Shown here one piece after another: positions 48,060-55,672 of a stretch of DNA of 64,000 nucleotides. How positions within the stretch are numbered: the stretch's first letter is position 1; each line of letters opens with the position of its first letter. The DNA comes from a bacterium SCSIO 12827 (GTDB lineage: Bacteria; Pseudomonadota; Alphaproteobacteria; Rhodospirillales; Casp-alpha2), in the NCBI GenBank assembly GCA_024397995.1, contig CP073746.1, forward strand, positions 1,302,001-1,366,000, given 5' to 3'. Below the pieces are notes generated by a model that had not been told where the DNA came from, made no database searches, and saw only the letters and a program-made list of their open reading frames with translations. A program made the position numbers and the translations under genes.

Positions 48060-48136
48060 GGACGCCTCCGCGTCCTTGGCTCTCGCGCTGACCGCGCGGC
48101 GCCCGCTTGGGCTTGCCTCGACGCCTTGAAAAGGCG
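48060..48136 (+). repeat. Cluster of four small stem-loops before mutT
   Basis: Four consecutive short inverted repeats occur within 77 bp: GGACGC/GCGTCC (48060-48075), GCGC/GCGC (48085-48097), GCCC/GGGC (48101-48112) and CGCCTT/AAGGCG (48122-48136). The last ends 9 nt before the mutT ATG. They may form an argJ 3' structure or limit mutT translation, or be a decayed repeat element. Confidence 0.45.
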
Positions 48137-48145
48137 CCTCGGTTA

Positions 48146-48613
48146 ATGGCGCCCGCGAACCTTCCCGAAGGCGGCTGCTGGGATGCGGAATTCCGCAAAT
48201 CCCAGGGCGACGTGCGGACGGTCATCGTGGTCGCCGCCGTGCTGGTCGATATCGATGGGCGGGTGTTGGTCGCGCAAAGGCCCGAGGGCAAGGCCATGGC
48301 CGGCCTGTGGGAATTCCCCGGCGGAAAACTGGAAGTCGGCGAATTGCCGGAAACGGCCCTGGTCCGCGAACTGAAGGAAGAACTGGGCATCGACCTGACG
48401 GAAAGCTGCCTGGCGCCCCTGACCTTCGCCAGCCACCTTTATGAAGATTTCCACCTGCTGATGCCGGTCTATGTCGCGCGCCAATGGAAGGGTGAGCCCC
48501 GGGGCCTCGACGGCCAGGCCCTGAAATGGGTGCAGCCGGTGAAACTGCGCGACCTGGCCATGCCGCCGGCGGACGAACCCCTGGTCGCCCTGATCCGTGA
48601 TTTCCTGGGTTAG
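48146..48613 (+). CDS. mutT: NUDIX hydrolase, 8-oxo-dGTP diphosphatase type
   Basis: Removes oxidised dGTP from the pool. The Nudix box is GGKLEVGELPETALVRELKEELGI, matching Gx5Ex7REUxEExGU at about residues 65-87, and VAQRPEGKAMAGLWEFPGG precedes it as in MutT. ATG 48146 gives 155 residues; a shorter product from the GTG at DVRTVIVVAAV cannot be ruled out. The TAG stop shares bases with the left end of the MITE-like element, which therefore abuts the gene. Confidence 0.92.
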   Translation: MAPANLPEGGCWDAEFRKSQGDVRTVIVVAAVLVDIDGRVLVAQRPEGKAMAGLWEFPGGKLEVGELPETALVRELKEELGIDLTESCLAPLTFASHLYEDFHLLMPVYVARQWKGEPRGLDGQALKWVQPVKLRDLAMPPADEPLVALIRDFLG

Positions 48614-48871
48614 AGCCTATCATCTTGATACGGAACCGCTGAGACGTCGGAGGACGTGTTCTGGCTAGGAAGGCGGTGCGCAGCGATGCGGTGTCATCGG
48701 AAGCGCCGCCTGACGCCGCCAGAGCGCGTCATCCGCCGCCTGCGGTCGGTTGTCCGGGCTTCCGGCGTCGTCGAGGCCGCTCGCCGATGCCCCGCATCGC
48801 CGTCACGTCCTCTCCTATCAGGAAACCCGGACAACCGATCTCAGCCGCTTCCGTATCAAGATGATAGGCTC
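48613..48871. mobile_element. 259-bp MITE-like element with TIRs and TA flanks
   Basis: The left end (48613-48644) and right end (48839-48871) form terminal inverted repeats of 32-33 bp: the first 23 bases match exactly, GAGCCTATCATCTTGATACG continuing GAA, then there is a one-base difference in length. TA dinucleotides flank both ends (48611-48612 and 48872-48873), the target duplication used by IS630/Tc1-type elements. Internally, TGCGG/CCGCA-type and GGTTGTCCGGG/CCCGGACAACC inverted repeats make a long imperfect hairpin. There is no transposase; this suggests a non-autonomous element mobilised in trans. Both flanking genes end in its boundary bases. Confidence 0.75.
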
Positions 48872-49491
48872 TAGCTGAAATACCAGAGGTCCACCACGAA
48901 ATGGACCAGGATGACCAGCGCCAGGCTGCGGCTTCGCCGGTAGAGATACATCAGCAGTACGCCCCAGACGATGGCGATGGCCGTATCGGCCAGGCCCTGG
49001 GGCAGGTGCAGCAGGCCGAACACCAGGGATGATCCGACATACAGCCCGGTGACGCCGCCGCCCCGGGCATGCCACCAATCAGTCCACAGGCGGCGGAACA
49101 CCAGTTCCTCCGACACCGCGACCAGGACGAGGCCGAAGGTCAGGTCCACGGCCTGCCAGACCTCGTTTTCCGGGGGCGGGAAGGAGACTTCGGGGAACAG
49201 GGCCGTATCGAAGGCCGCGCGTTGGGCCAGGCCGCCGGTCCAGGTATCGGCCGCGATGATCGCGGCGGCCCCGCCCAGCGCCAAAAGCCAGACCCGGTCG
49301 GTGATCGGCGGCAGGGGGCGGCGGAAACTGTCCGTCAGCGCCGCCCAGCCGAGTGCGATGATCAGGGCGCGCTGGGCGTAGTCGATCAGGTAGACGTCCG
49401 TATCAACGGCGGCGAACTTGATCCAGCCGGCGTAGAACAGGACGAGAAGAAGAGCGAGCCGGAACCCCGGGCGGGCCGTCACGGCGGTCAC
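48871..49491 (-). CDS. CPBP (CAAX/Abi) family intramembrane protease
   Basis: A 206-residue membrane protein with six hydrophobic segments. The CPBP motifs are SEELVFRRLWTDW (EExxxR), SLVFGLLHLPQG (FxxxH) and LVHFVVDLWYF (HxxxD-type), the glutamate, histidines and aspartate that form the metal/active site of Rce1-like proteases. The GTG start overlaps the stop of the upstream winged-helix gene as GTGA, so the two are coupled. The last bases meet the MITE-like element. Substrates are unknown. Confidence 0.88.
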   Translation of the reverse strand: MTAVTARPGFRLALLLVLFYAGWIKFAAVDTDVYLIDYAQRALIIALGWAALTDSFRRPLPPITDRVWLLALGGAAAIIAADTWTGGLAQRAAFDTALFPEVSFPPPENEVWQAVDLTFGLVLVAVSEELVFRRLWTDWWHARGGGVTGLYVGSSLVFGLLHLPQGLADTAIAIVWGVLLMYLYRRSRSLALVILVHFVVDLWYFS

Positions 49492-49880
49492 CGCATGCCG
49501 TTGATCAGCTTGCAGGTCTTGAACATCTCGGTGATCGAGCAGTCATAGAACGCGTCCATGCGGCTGCGCAGATCCGCCGACAAGGTCAGCAGTTTGGAGC
49601 GCGCGTCCTTGGGATTGTCCTGTTCGATCAGAAGGCCCTTCTTCAGGGCGACGTCCAGGTATTTGCCCGCCGTATGCGCGCTTTTGATGCTGGTCATGAA
49701 CTTGAGTGCATCCGTCTTGCGCACGGGCGTGCGGGCGCGCCACATGTTGTTGAACAGGTCCCAATAGGCAGCGTCGTAGAAATCCGTGTCGCCTTCGAAT
49801 ACTTCGACCCATTCGCGGCCAATGGCGTCGTTGAGCTCCATATAGGCGCGATGCTGATCGTTGCTGAAAGACAGCGTCAT
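49488..49880 (-). CDS. Winged-helix (MarR-like) transcriptional regulator
   Basis: A 130-residue DNA-binding protein. ALKFMTSIKSAHTAGKYLDVALKKGLLIEQDNPKDARSKLLTLSADLRSRMDAFYD has the MarR pattern of recognition helix then wing (DxRxK with hydrophobic end). The N-terminal helices carry acidic and aromatic residues (EWVEVFEGDTDFYDAAYWDLF). It is coupled to the CPBP gene (GTGA overlap) and divergent from the lipoprotein gene at 50088, whose promoter region has dyads. A second protein of similar design lies at 56683. Confidence 0.7.
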   Translation of the reverse strand: MTLSFSNDQHRAYMELNDAIGREWVEVFEGDTDFYDAAYWDLFNNMWRARTPVRKTDALKFMTSIKSAHTAGKYLDVALKKGLLIEQDNPKDARSKLLTLSADLRSRMDAFYDCSITEMFKTCKLINGMR

Positions 49881-49970
49881 TGCTTGTTTTCCCCATAACC
49901 TTTTGCGGTGCCCAGGCTCCCCCCATGGACGACCGCATCCCCGCGTTTCTTATATCGCAATGGAAACTAG

Positions 49971-50035
49971 ATGCAAAAATGAAATTAGTTATTGACATCA
50001 ATTTTGCATGTAATTATACATATGATGTTTCATCA
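49971..50035 (+). promoter_or_regulatory. Strong sigma-70 promoter with two operator-like dyads
   Basis: TTGACA (49992-49997) and TATACA (50015-50020) are exactly 17 bp apart. ATGCAAAA (49971-49978) and TTTTGCAT (50002-50009) form an 8-bp inverted repeat around the -35; TGATG-TTT-CATCA (50023-50035) lies just past the -10. The region is much more AT-rich than the genome. Direction matches the lipoprotein gene; control by the divergent regulator is inference. Confidence 0.6.
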
Positions 50036-50087
50036 ATCCGCCAACGGGGGACATACCGGTTCCGGCGGACCATTGAAGGAGGACGTT

Positions 50088-50645
50088 ATGAACACGACCA
50101 AGATGCAGACGACTGAACAGGCCGGTTCCGCCGGCAGCCATCGGACGGTCCGGCGCGCGGCCCGCGGGCCCGTGTTCGCCGCCGTCGCGGCCCTGATGGG
50201 CGTGGTGATGCTGGGCGGTTGCGTCACCGACGGCAACACCGGCATGAAGCAGGGGGCGGGCACGCTGCTCGGCGCCGGGCTGGGCGGCCTGGTCGGCTCG
50301 AAGATCGGCGGCGGCCGCGGCCAGTTGGCGGCGGTCGCGGCGGGCGCGCTTTTGGGCGGCTTCATGGGCAACGAGGTCGGGGCATCCCTTGATCGTGCCG
50401 ACCAGATGTACCAGCAGCGCGCCCAGAACACGGCCCTGCACACCGCCGATTGGCAGCCTGTCGCCTGGTCCAACCCGGACAGCGGCAATTCGGGCACCAT
50501 CACGCCGGTCCGCACCATGCAGAACACCAACACCGGCGAGGTCTGCCGCGAATACCAGACCTCGGTGACCATCGGCGGCCGGGTCGAACAAGGCTACGGC
50601 ACCGCCTGCCGCACCGCCGACGGCGCTTGGCGCCTTTCCAGCTAG
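50088..50645 (+). CDS. Glycine-zipper 2TM lipoprotein (17-kDa antigen-like)
   Basis: A 185-residue outer-membrane lipoprotein. AAGGAGGACGTT precedes the ATG. The lipobox VMLGGCVTDG places the lipidated Cys near residue 44. The glycine-zipper region is GLGGLVGSKIGGG and AAGALLGGFMGNEVG, followed by a C-terminal domain TGEVCREYQTSVTIGGRVEQGYGTACRTADGAW with two Cys typical of the 17-kDa surface antigen family. It is strongly expressed in related bacteria and probably supports envelope structure. Confidence 0.88.
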   Translation: MNTTKMQTTEQAGSAGSHRTVRRAARGPVFAAVAALMGVVMLGGCVTDGNTGMKQGAGTLLGAGLGGLVGSKIGGGRGQLAAVAAGALLGGFMGNEVGASLDRADQMYQQRAQNTALHTADWQPVAWSNPDSGNSGTITPVRTMQNTNTGEVCREYQTSVTIGGRVEQGYGTACRTADGAWRLSS

Positions 50646-50796
50646 TCAAAATCCCCCCGACAGGGACGGTTCGACCTCCTTCCCTGTCCCTGTCCAAGCC
50701 CTGACCGTCCCGCATCCGTGCGGGGCGGTCTTGCTTTGGGCCGTTGCCTTGGGGGCACTGTTCGGGCTAGCTACATGCCGCCGAGCCGGAGGACAC

Positions 50797-51552
50797 ATGA
50801 GCAACCCCAAGACCGTCACCGCCTGCCTGATCATCATCGGCAACGAGATTCTGTCGGGCCGCACCCGCGACGCCAACCTGCAGTTCCTGGGTGAAAACCT
50901 GAACGCGCTGGGCATCCGCCTGATGGAAGGCCGCGTCATTCCCGATGTCGAAGCGACCATCATCGCCAATGTGAACGACGCCCGCGCCCGTTTCGATTAT
51001 GTGTTCACCACCGGCGGCATCGGGCCGACCCATGACGACATTACCTCGGCCTGTATCGCCAAGGCCTTCGGCCGCAAACTGATCCGCCATCCCGATGCGG
51101 AAAAACTGCTGCTCGCCCATTACAAGCCCGAGGACGTGACCGAAGCCCGCATGAAGATGGCCGACGTGCCGGAGGACTCGATCCTGCTCGACAATCCGGT
51201 CAGCCGCGCCCCGGGGTTCCAGGTCGACAACGTGTTCGTGCTGCCGGGCGTGCCCCGGATCATGCAGGCCATGTTCGACCTGTTCAAACACCGGCTTACG
51301 GGCGGGGCGGAGATGCTGTCCAAATCCATCGCCTCCTACACGCCGGAGGGCAAGATCGCGGCCCGCCTGACGGCGTTGCAGGACGAACACCCGGCGCTGG
51401 AGATCGGCAGCTATCCGTTTTCCCGCGACGGCAAGCACGGCTCGACCATCGTCATCCGCGGCACGGATGCGGCCGACATCGCCGATGCGGCGGACAAGCT
51501 CCGCGCCATCATGCGCGATCTGGGCAACGACCCCCAGGAAGTGGATTTGTAA
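50797..51552 (+). CDS. CinA-like molybdopterin-binding domain protein
   Basis: The 251-residue product contains the MoCF/CinA N-terminal domain: IIIGNEILSGRTRDANLQFLGENL and VFTTGGIGPTHDDIT. GGAGGAC before ATG 50797 defines the start. It lacks the C-terminal CinA deamidase domain (nicotinamide mononucleotide amidase), so it is the short form called competence/damage-inducible protein A or ADP-ribose pyrophosphatase-like. The true substrate of the short form is not certain. Confidence 0.88.
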   Translation: MSNPKTVTACLIIIGNEILSGRTRDANLQFLGENLNALGIRLMEGRVIPDVEATIIANVNDARARFDYVFTTGGIGPTHDDITSACIAKAFGRKLIRHPDAEKLLLAHYKPEDVTEARMKMADVPEDSILLDNPVSRAPGFQVDNVFVLPGVPRIMQAMFDLFKHRLTGGAEMLSKSIASYTPEGKIAARLTALQDEHPALEIGSYPFSRDGKHGSTIVIRGTDAADIADAADKLRAIMRDLGNDPQEVDL

Positions 51553-51561
51553 GACGCGCGC

Positions 51562-52230
51562 TCAGCGCTTCAGGATGAATTCGGACACATCGGCCCGATC
51601 CTGCCAGCCGGCGCGCACCAATTCCGGCTCCAGGTGCTCCTCCTCGGGCAGGCCCAGGCACAGATAGGCGACCAGGTGCCAGTCTTCGGGGACGTCGAGG
51701 ATTTGCGACACACGGCCGGGATGGAGGATCGACACCCAGCCCACGCCGACCCCCGCCGCCCGCGCCGCCAGCCACAGGGTATTGACGGCGGCGACCACGG
51801 AATAGGGCAGCATTTCCGGCATGGTGTTCTGGCCCAGGCCGTGCCCGCGCTCCGTCGCCCGGTCGGCGAACACGGCCAATTGCACGGGCGCCTTGTCCAG
51901 CCCCGCCAGCTTCAACCCCGCATAGGTCTGGGCGCGCTCCCCGGAATAGCCCTGAAGGGCGTCCGTATTGGCGGCCTCGAAATCGTCGCGCACCGCCTTG
52001 CGGCGGGCCGCATCCTCGACCACGACGAAGCGCCAGGGCTGTGAATTGCCGACGCTGGGCGCCAGCGCCGCCTGGGCCAGCAGGCCTTCCAGCAGGCCGT
52101 CGGGCAGGGGGGTGGCCAGGAATCGCCGCACGTCGCGCCGCCACAGCAACAGGTCGCGCAGCTTGTCGCGGAAGGCCGCGTCGAAATCCGGTGGCTGCGT
52201 GCCGGGGCCTGGGTCGGGGCGCTCGCTCAT
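51562..52230 (-). CDS. bluB: 5,6-Dimethylbenzimidazole synthase
   Basis: An oxygen-dependent nitroreductase-fold enzyme that fragments FMNH2 to make the lower ligand of vitamin B12. The 222 residues start at ATG 52230. WRRDVRRFL, ALAPSVGNSQPWRFVVVED, MPEMLPYSVVAAVNTLWLAARAAGVGVGWVSIL and CLGLPEEEHLEPEL match BluB rather than generic nitroreductases. With cobS/cobT elsewhere in the window it indicates aerobic cobalamin synthesis with DMB. Confidence 0.92.
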   Translation of the reverse strand: MSERPDPGPGTQPPDFDAAFRDKLRDLLLWRRDVRRFLATPLPDGLLEGLLAQAALAPSVGNSQPWRFVVVEDAARRKAVRDDFEAANTDALQGYSGERAQTYAGLKLAGLDKAPVQLAVFADRATERGHGLGQNTMPEMLPYSVVAAVNTLWLAARAAGVGVGWVSILHPGRVSQILDVPEDWHLVAYLCLGLPEEEHLEPELVRAGWQDRADVSEFILKR

Positions 52231-52335
52231 GGGGTCGAGGTGTAGCCCCTGCCGCGAAGGCGGGCAACCCGTCCTTGGCCCTTGCGATGGAAAGCCCGTA
52301 GGATTACCAGAGGCATGCCGCAACGGCGGCCGCGC

Positions 52336-52422
52336 GCGGGCGTGGTGAAATTGGTAAACACAAGGGACTTAAAATCCCTCGGCCTTACGGCCTTGTCGGT
52401 TCAAGTCCGACCGCCCGCACCA
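52336..52422 (+). tRNA. tRNA-Leu(UAA)
   Basis: An 87-nt class II tRNA with acceptor stem GCGGGCG/CGCCCGC and encoded CCA. The anticodon loop CTTAAAA carries TAA. A variable arm (CGGCCTTACGGCCT region) and TTCAAGTCC T-loop are present. It is the apparent integration site for the downstream islet. Confidence 0.95.
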
Positions 52423-52557
52423 TCCGCCTTCGCTTACGGTTCGGTGAATTAGATATCTGTGTTCCCATAATGTTCTATTTTCTTGTATTCTCTCTGCTGT
52501 GATTGCATTCTGTAGTGCGGGGTACAGCAGTGCGGCAAGGCAAATACGAGGTTGAAA

Positions 52558-54375
52558 ATGGGCCGATACTCTCTCGTAAAACAGCAATCAACGCCTCAGG
52601 ATTCGCATTGTTTTCGAGGGGGTTCGCCTCTCGATACGTTGACTTCCGGTCGGGCTATGGCACGTGCACTGGTGGCCAGTGTTGATGAATCCGATTGCCT
52701 TGCTTTGGCCCGGGCGTTTGGAACGCACGTGATATCTGTGTGGTGGGAGGCTTTTACCGCCTCTGAAACGACAATGATTTCTCTGCGCGCTCCCCTGGAG
52801 CCGTTCGAGATGATCGACCTTCCTACCGCTGTAAAAAATTTGGCTGACAGCCTCGGTAAAGCGGCAGCGCAACTTGAAGCCGAGGTGGCTGCTTATCATA
52901 TCGGTCTCATCTACACTTCCACGCTGCCGCTCACGCACCGAGCTTCGTTCGGCGTTTATTATACGCCACCATGCCTGACGGATCGGTTGATTGCTCAAGC
53001 CACTTACAGCGGTGTCGATTGGGCTACCTGTCGCGTTCTCGATCCAGCCTGTGGCGGTGGTGCTTTTCTTGCGCCCGTGGCTCGTCGCATCCTTGACGAG
53101 TTGACGGACTGTACCCCACGTATCCTGATCGAGAATATTGCCAACCGCCTGCGTGGTTACGAAATCGATCCCTTTGCAGCTTGGCTATCTCAGGTCGCAC
53201 TCGATGCCGTGCTACTGCCCATTACTTTGGCAACGGATCGTCAGCTTCCTGTTGTTGTCACTGTTTGTGATAGTCTCCGCAAAAATCCGCCGCGCGATCA
53301 GTTTGATCTTGTTATTGGCAATCCGCCTTATGGTCGGGTTCGTTTGGCCCCGGACGATCGTGCGCACTTCAAGCGTAGCTTATTCGGTCACGCTAACCTC
53401 TATGGGTTATTCACAGACATGGCACTGCGTCACACCCGTTCCGGAGGTGTGGTCGCCTATGTGACACCGACTAGTTTTCTCGCCGGAGAGTACTTCAAAA
53501 ATCTCCGCGACTTGCTTGGCCGGGATGCTTCGCCCGCAACGCTCGATTTCGTCTCTGTTCGTAAAGGTGTTTTCGACGACGTTCTGCAGGAGACCCTGCT
53601 CGCAACATATAAGCGAGGCTCACTCCGTTCCCCTATTGTGGTCCACGAGATCACGCCTGAGAACGATTCCGGCCTGACCGTTGAATATGCAGGATCTTTT
53701 GATATTCCGTCGGATTTTTCTAGGCCTTGGATTTTGCCCCGCTGCGCGGAACAGGCTCCGCTTGTCTCCTTGCTTATGGGAATGGAGCACCGTCTTTCCG
53801 ATTGGGGGTATACCGTCAGCACGGGCCCTTTGGTTTGGAACCGTTACAAGGATCAACTTGCCGAACGGCCGGGCCGGAACCGCTATCCGCTGATATGGGC
53901 CGAGGCTATTACTTCGGATGGCCGATTCACTTGGCGTGCCGAGAAAAGAAACCATACACCTTGGTTCGAGATACGAAATGGTGATGACTGGCTTGTTACT
54001 GATAACCAATGTGTTCTATTACAGCGTACCACGGCAAAGGAGCAAAACCGCCGGTTGATTGCCGCGGCTCTCCCAGCGGATTTTCTTGGGCGACACGGTG
54101 CAGTAGTCATCGAAAATCATGTCAATATGTTGCGACCACTTACCGAAAGCCCATCGATTTCTGCGGACGTTCTGGCTGCTTTTCTCAATAGTGCCGCTGC
54201 TGATCGTGCCTTTCGGTGTGTCAGCGGTAGTGTCGCCGTATCTGCGTTTGAGTTGGAGGCGTTGCCCCTCCCAACTCCTGACGATCTGAAGCCTCTCTCC
54301 CGATTGGTCCGGGATAATGCCAGCCGTGCGCGGATCGAGGCAGCCTGTTCTAGGCTCTACGAGGGAACCGCCTGA
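52558..54375 (+). CDS. N6-adenine DNA methyltransferase of PstI/BsuBI-type system
   Basis: The 605-residue modification enzyme has an N-terminal helical region, then FGVYYTPPCLTDRL, SAM motif I LDPACGGGAFLAP at about residue 162, acidic motif II/III GYEIDPFAAWLSQ, and catalytic motif IV FDLVIGNPPYGRV at about 253, followed by a target-recognition region. NPPY shows adenine-N6 methylation. ATG 52558 has GAGG 6 nt upstream. The gene is AT-richer than its neighbours and its stop is 3 nt from the endonuclease start. The pair lies beside tRNA-Leu. Confidence 0.92.
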   Translation: MGRYSLVKQQSTPQDSHCFRGGSPLDTLTSGRAMARALVASVDESDCLALARAFGTHVISVWWEAFTASETTMISLRAPLEPFEMIDLPTAVKNLADSLGKAAAQLEAEVAAYHIGLIYTSTLPLTHRASFGVYYTPPCLTDRLIAQATYSGVDWATCRVLDPACGGGAFLAPVARRILDELTDCTPRILIENIANRLRGYEIDPFAAWLSQVALDAVLLPITLATDRQLPVVVTVCDSLRKNPPRDQFDLVIGNPPYGRVRLAPDDRAHFKRSLFGHANLYGLFTDMALRHTRSGGVVAYVTPTSFLAGEYFKNLRDLLGRDASPATLDFVSVRKGVFDDVLQETLLATYKRGSLRSPIVVHEITPENDSGLTVEYAGSFDIPSDFSRPWILPRCAEQAPLVSLLMGMEHRLSDWGYTVSTGPLVWNRYKDQLAERPGRNRYPLIWAEAITSDGRFTWRAEKRNHTPWFEIRNGDDWLVTDNQCVLLQRTTAKEQNRRLIAAALPADFLGRHGAVVIENHVNMLRPLTESPSISADVLAAFLNSAAADRAFRCVSGSVAVSAFELEALPLPTPDDLKPLSRLVRDNASRARIEAACSRLYEGTA

Positions 54376-54378
54376 GTC

Positions 54379-55464
54379 ATGTCTGTGCTCCCGCCCTATG
54401 TTTCTCGAGATTTCGTAGCAGAAAGACTACCTCTAATCTTTCCCGAAGGCACGCCAAACCGGACTTATTGCGTGCGGGAACTGGCGGCCAGTACTGTCTT
54501 CGCGATGCTTTATATTGGGGCAGTTGAAGGTACCGAACGTTACCTTGGTCCGGTCCATGTTTATCGCATGACCAAAGAGCAAGCCGCACAGTCTGGCGAT
54601 GACATGCGCTTAGGTTATGCCAGTTCAGTATTGAAGAAGAAATATGTTACTCAAGGCACGCGTTGGTATGCTGACAATACTCGCGAGCCGATCCGCGATG
54701 AAACTTTGCGCGAGGGCTTGGTTGCCATCGGGGCCGTTTTTACGCGAACCGATTTGCCAACCACCTCCAGTAAGCCTCGATATGCGCTCAAATCAAACTT
54801 CGCAACATTGTTTGATCCATCTCTGGATGGTGCTGCACTTGAAACCGCCATCGGCAACTTTCAGGAAACGCACCTGTCCAAGAGTGCGCTTGCGCGCGTC
54901 TCGATCATGCGTGCGGGTGCCGCCGCTGGGGCGAGTGGCGTATTAGTCTCGTTCCCCAACAGGGAAACCCGCCAACTCGCACCAGGTCCCAGTTCAATCA
55001 TTACGCAGGCTGTCATTGAAGTTTTTGCGCCTGCATTTCTAGAAAATCCCGCTGTGCTGTGGCTCAGCGAAAGCGGCAACAAGGTTGTCGCTCGTGACGA
55101 CAAGCTTGCCGCTGCCATCGGCCTCAAAATCGAAGCCGATAAAAATCTACCGGATATCATCCTTGCGGACCTCGGCCCGACTGAACCGCTCCTCGTTTTT
55201 ATTGAAGTGGTTGCCACTGATGGTGCTGTCACGACACGCCGACAAAAAGCGTTGTTAGCCCTTACCGACGAGGCGGGGTTCTCGCGAGATCAAGTGGCGT
55301 TCTTGAGCGCCTATCAGGACCGGGAGACCGCTGGGTTTCGTAAAACCATCACAGGGCTCGCTTGGGGGGCATTTGCTTGGTTTGCATCTGAGCCTGATAA
55401 GCTTGTCATTCTTCGAGACGGCGGGAGTAGCCCGGCCCGTCTCGCCGACCTGCTGGCTTTCTGA
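54379..55464 (+). CDS. PstI/BsuBI-type restriction endonuclease
   Basis: A 361-residue type II endonuclease of the BsuBI/PstI family (PF06616). A helical N-terminal domain (VREL..STVFAMLYIGAVEG) is followed by the C-terminal PD-(D/E)xK-like catalytic core: LPDIILADLGPTEPLLVFIEVVATDGAVTTRRQ, split as LPDIILADLG and VFIEVVATDGAV, where Asp and Glu are the expected metal ligands. PstI-type enzymes recognise CTGCAG, but specificity cannot be read here. It overlaps no other gene and is followed by the tRNA remnant. Confidence 0.9.
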   Translation: MSVLPPYVSRDFVAERLPLIFPEGTPNRTYCVRELAASTVFAMLYIGAVEGTERYLGPVHVYRMTKEQAAQSGDDMRLGYASSVLKKKYVTQGTRWYADNTREPIRDETLREGLVAIGAVFTRTDLPTTSSKPRYALKSNFATLFDPSLDGAALETAIGNFQETHLSKSALARVSIMRAGAAAGASGVLVSFPNRETRQLAPGPSSIITQAVIEVFAPAFLENPAVLWLSESGNKVVARDDKLAAAIGLKIEADKNLPDIILADLGPTEPLLVFIEVVATDGAVTTRRQKALLALTDEAGFSRDQVAFLSAYQDRETAGFRKTITGLAWGAFAWFASEPDKLVILRDGGSSPARLADLLAF

Positions 55465-55473
55465 CGATAGTGT

Positions 55474-55550
55474 AAGAGGGTTTTATAATCCCTCGGCAAT
55501 TTCGGCTTGTCGCTTCAAGTCTGGCTGCCCCCTGCTTTCGCTTCGCTACA
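55474..55550 (+). repeat. Degraded copy of tRNA-Leu 3' half (att-like)
   Basis: This stretch resembles 52362-52437 of tRNA-Leu and its flank: it shares AATCCCTCGGC, CTTGTCG, TTCAAGTC and TTCGCTT in the same order, with substitutions and small gaps. It starts 10 nt after the endonuclease stop. It would be the distal end of an islet inserted into the tRNA gene and is not a functional tRNA. Confidence 0.75.
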
Positions 55551-55672
55551 GCGCGGTTAAGCCCTCAACACGAAATCGTCACCCCCTCGCCACAGGATCG
55601 CCCCGTTGCCCCCTAGGATGCCGTACTGTCGGCGCCGCCGCCATTCACAGGCTTAACGAGGGGACGCAATCC

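Noticed and set aside
48656-48874. Short open frames inside the MITE-like element
   Set aside because: They are Arg/Pro-rich, lack ribosome-binding sites and are explained by the inverted-repeat structure.
51553-52335. A cobalamin riboswitch for bluB or cobS/cobT
   Set aside because: No B12-box-like segment was recognised upstream of bluB, or upstream of the J-domain-cobS-cobT series.
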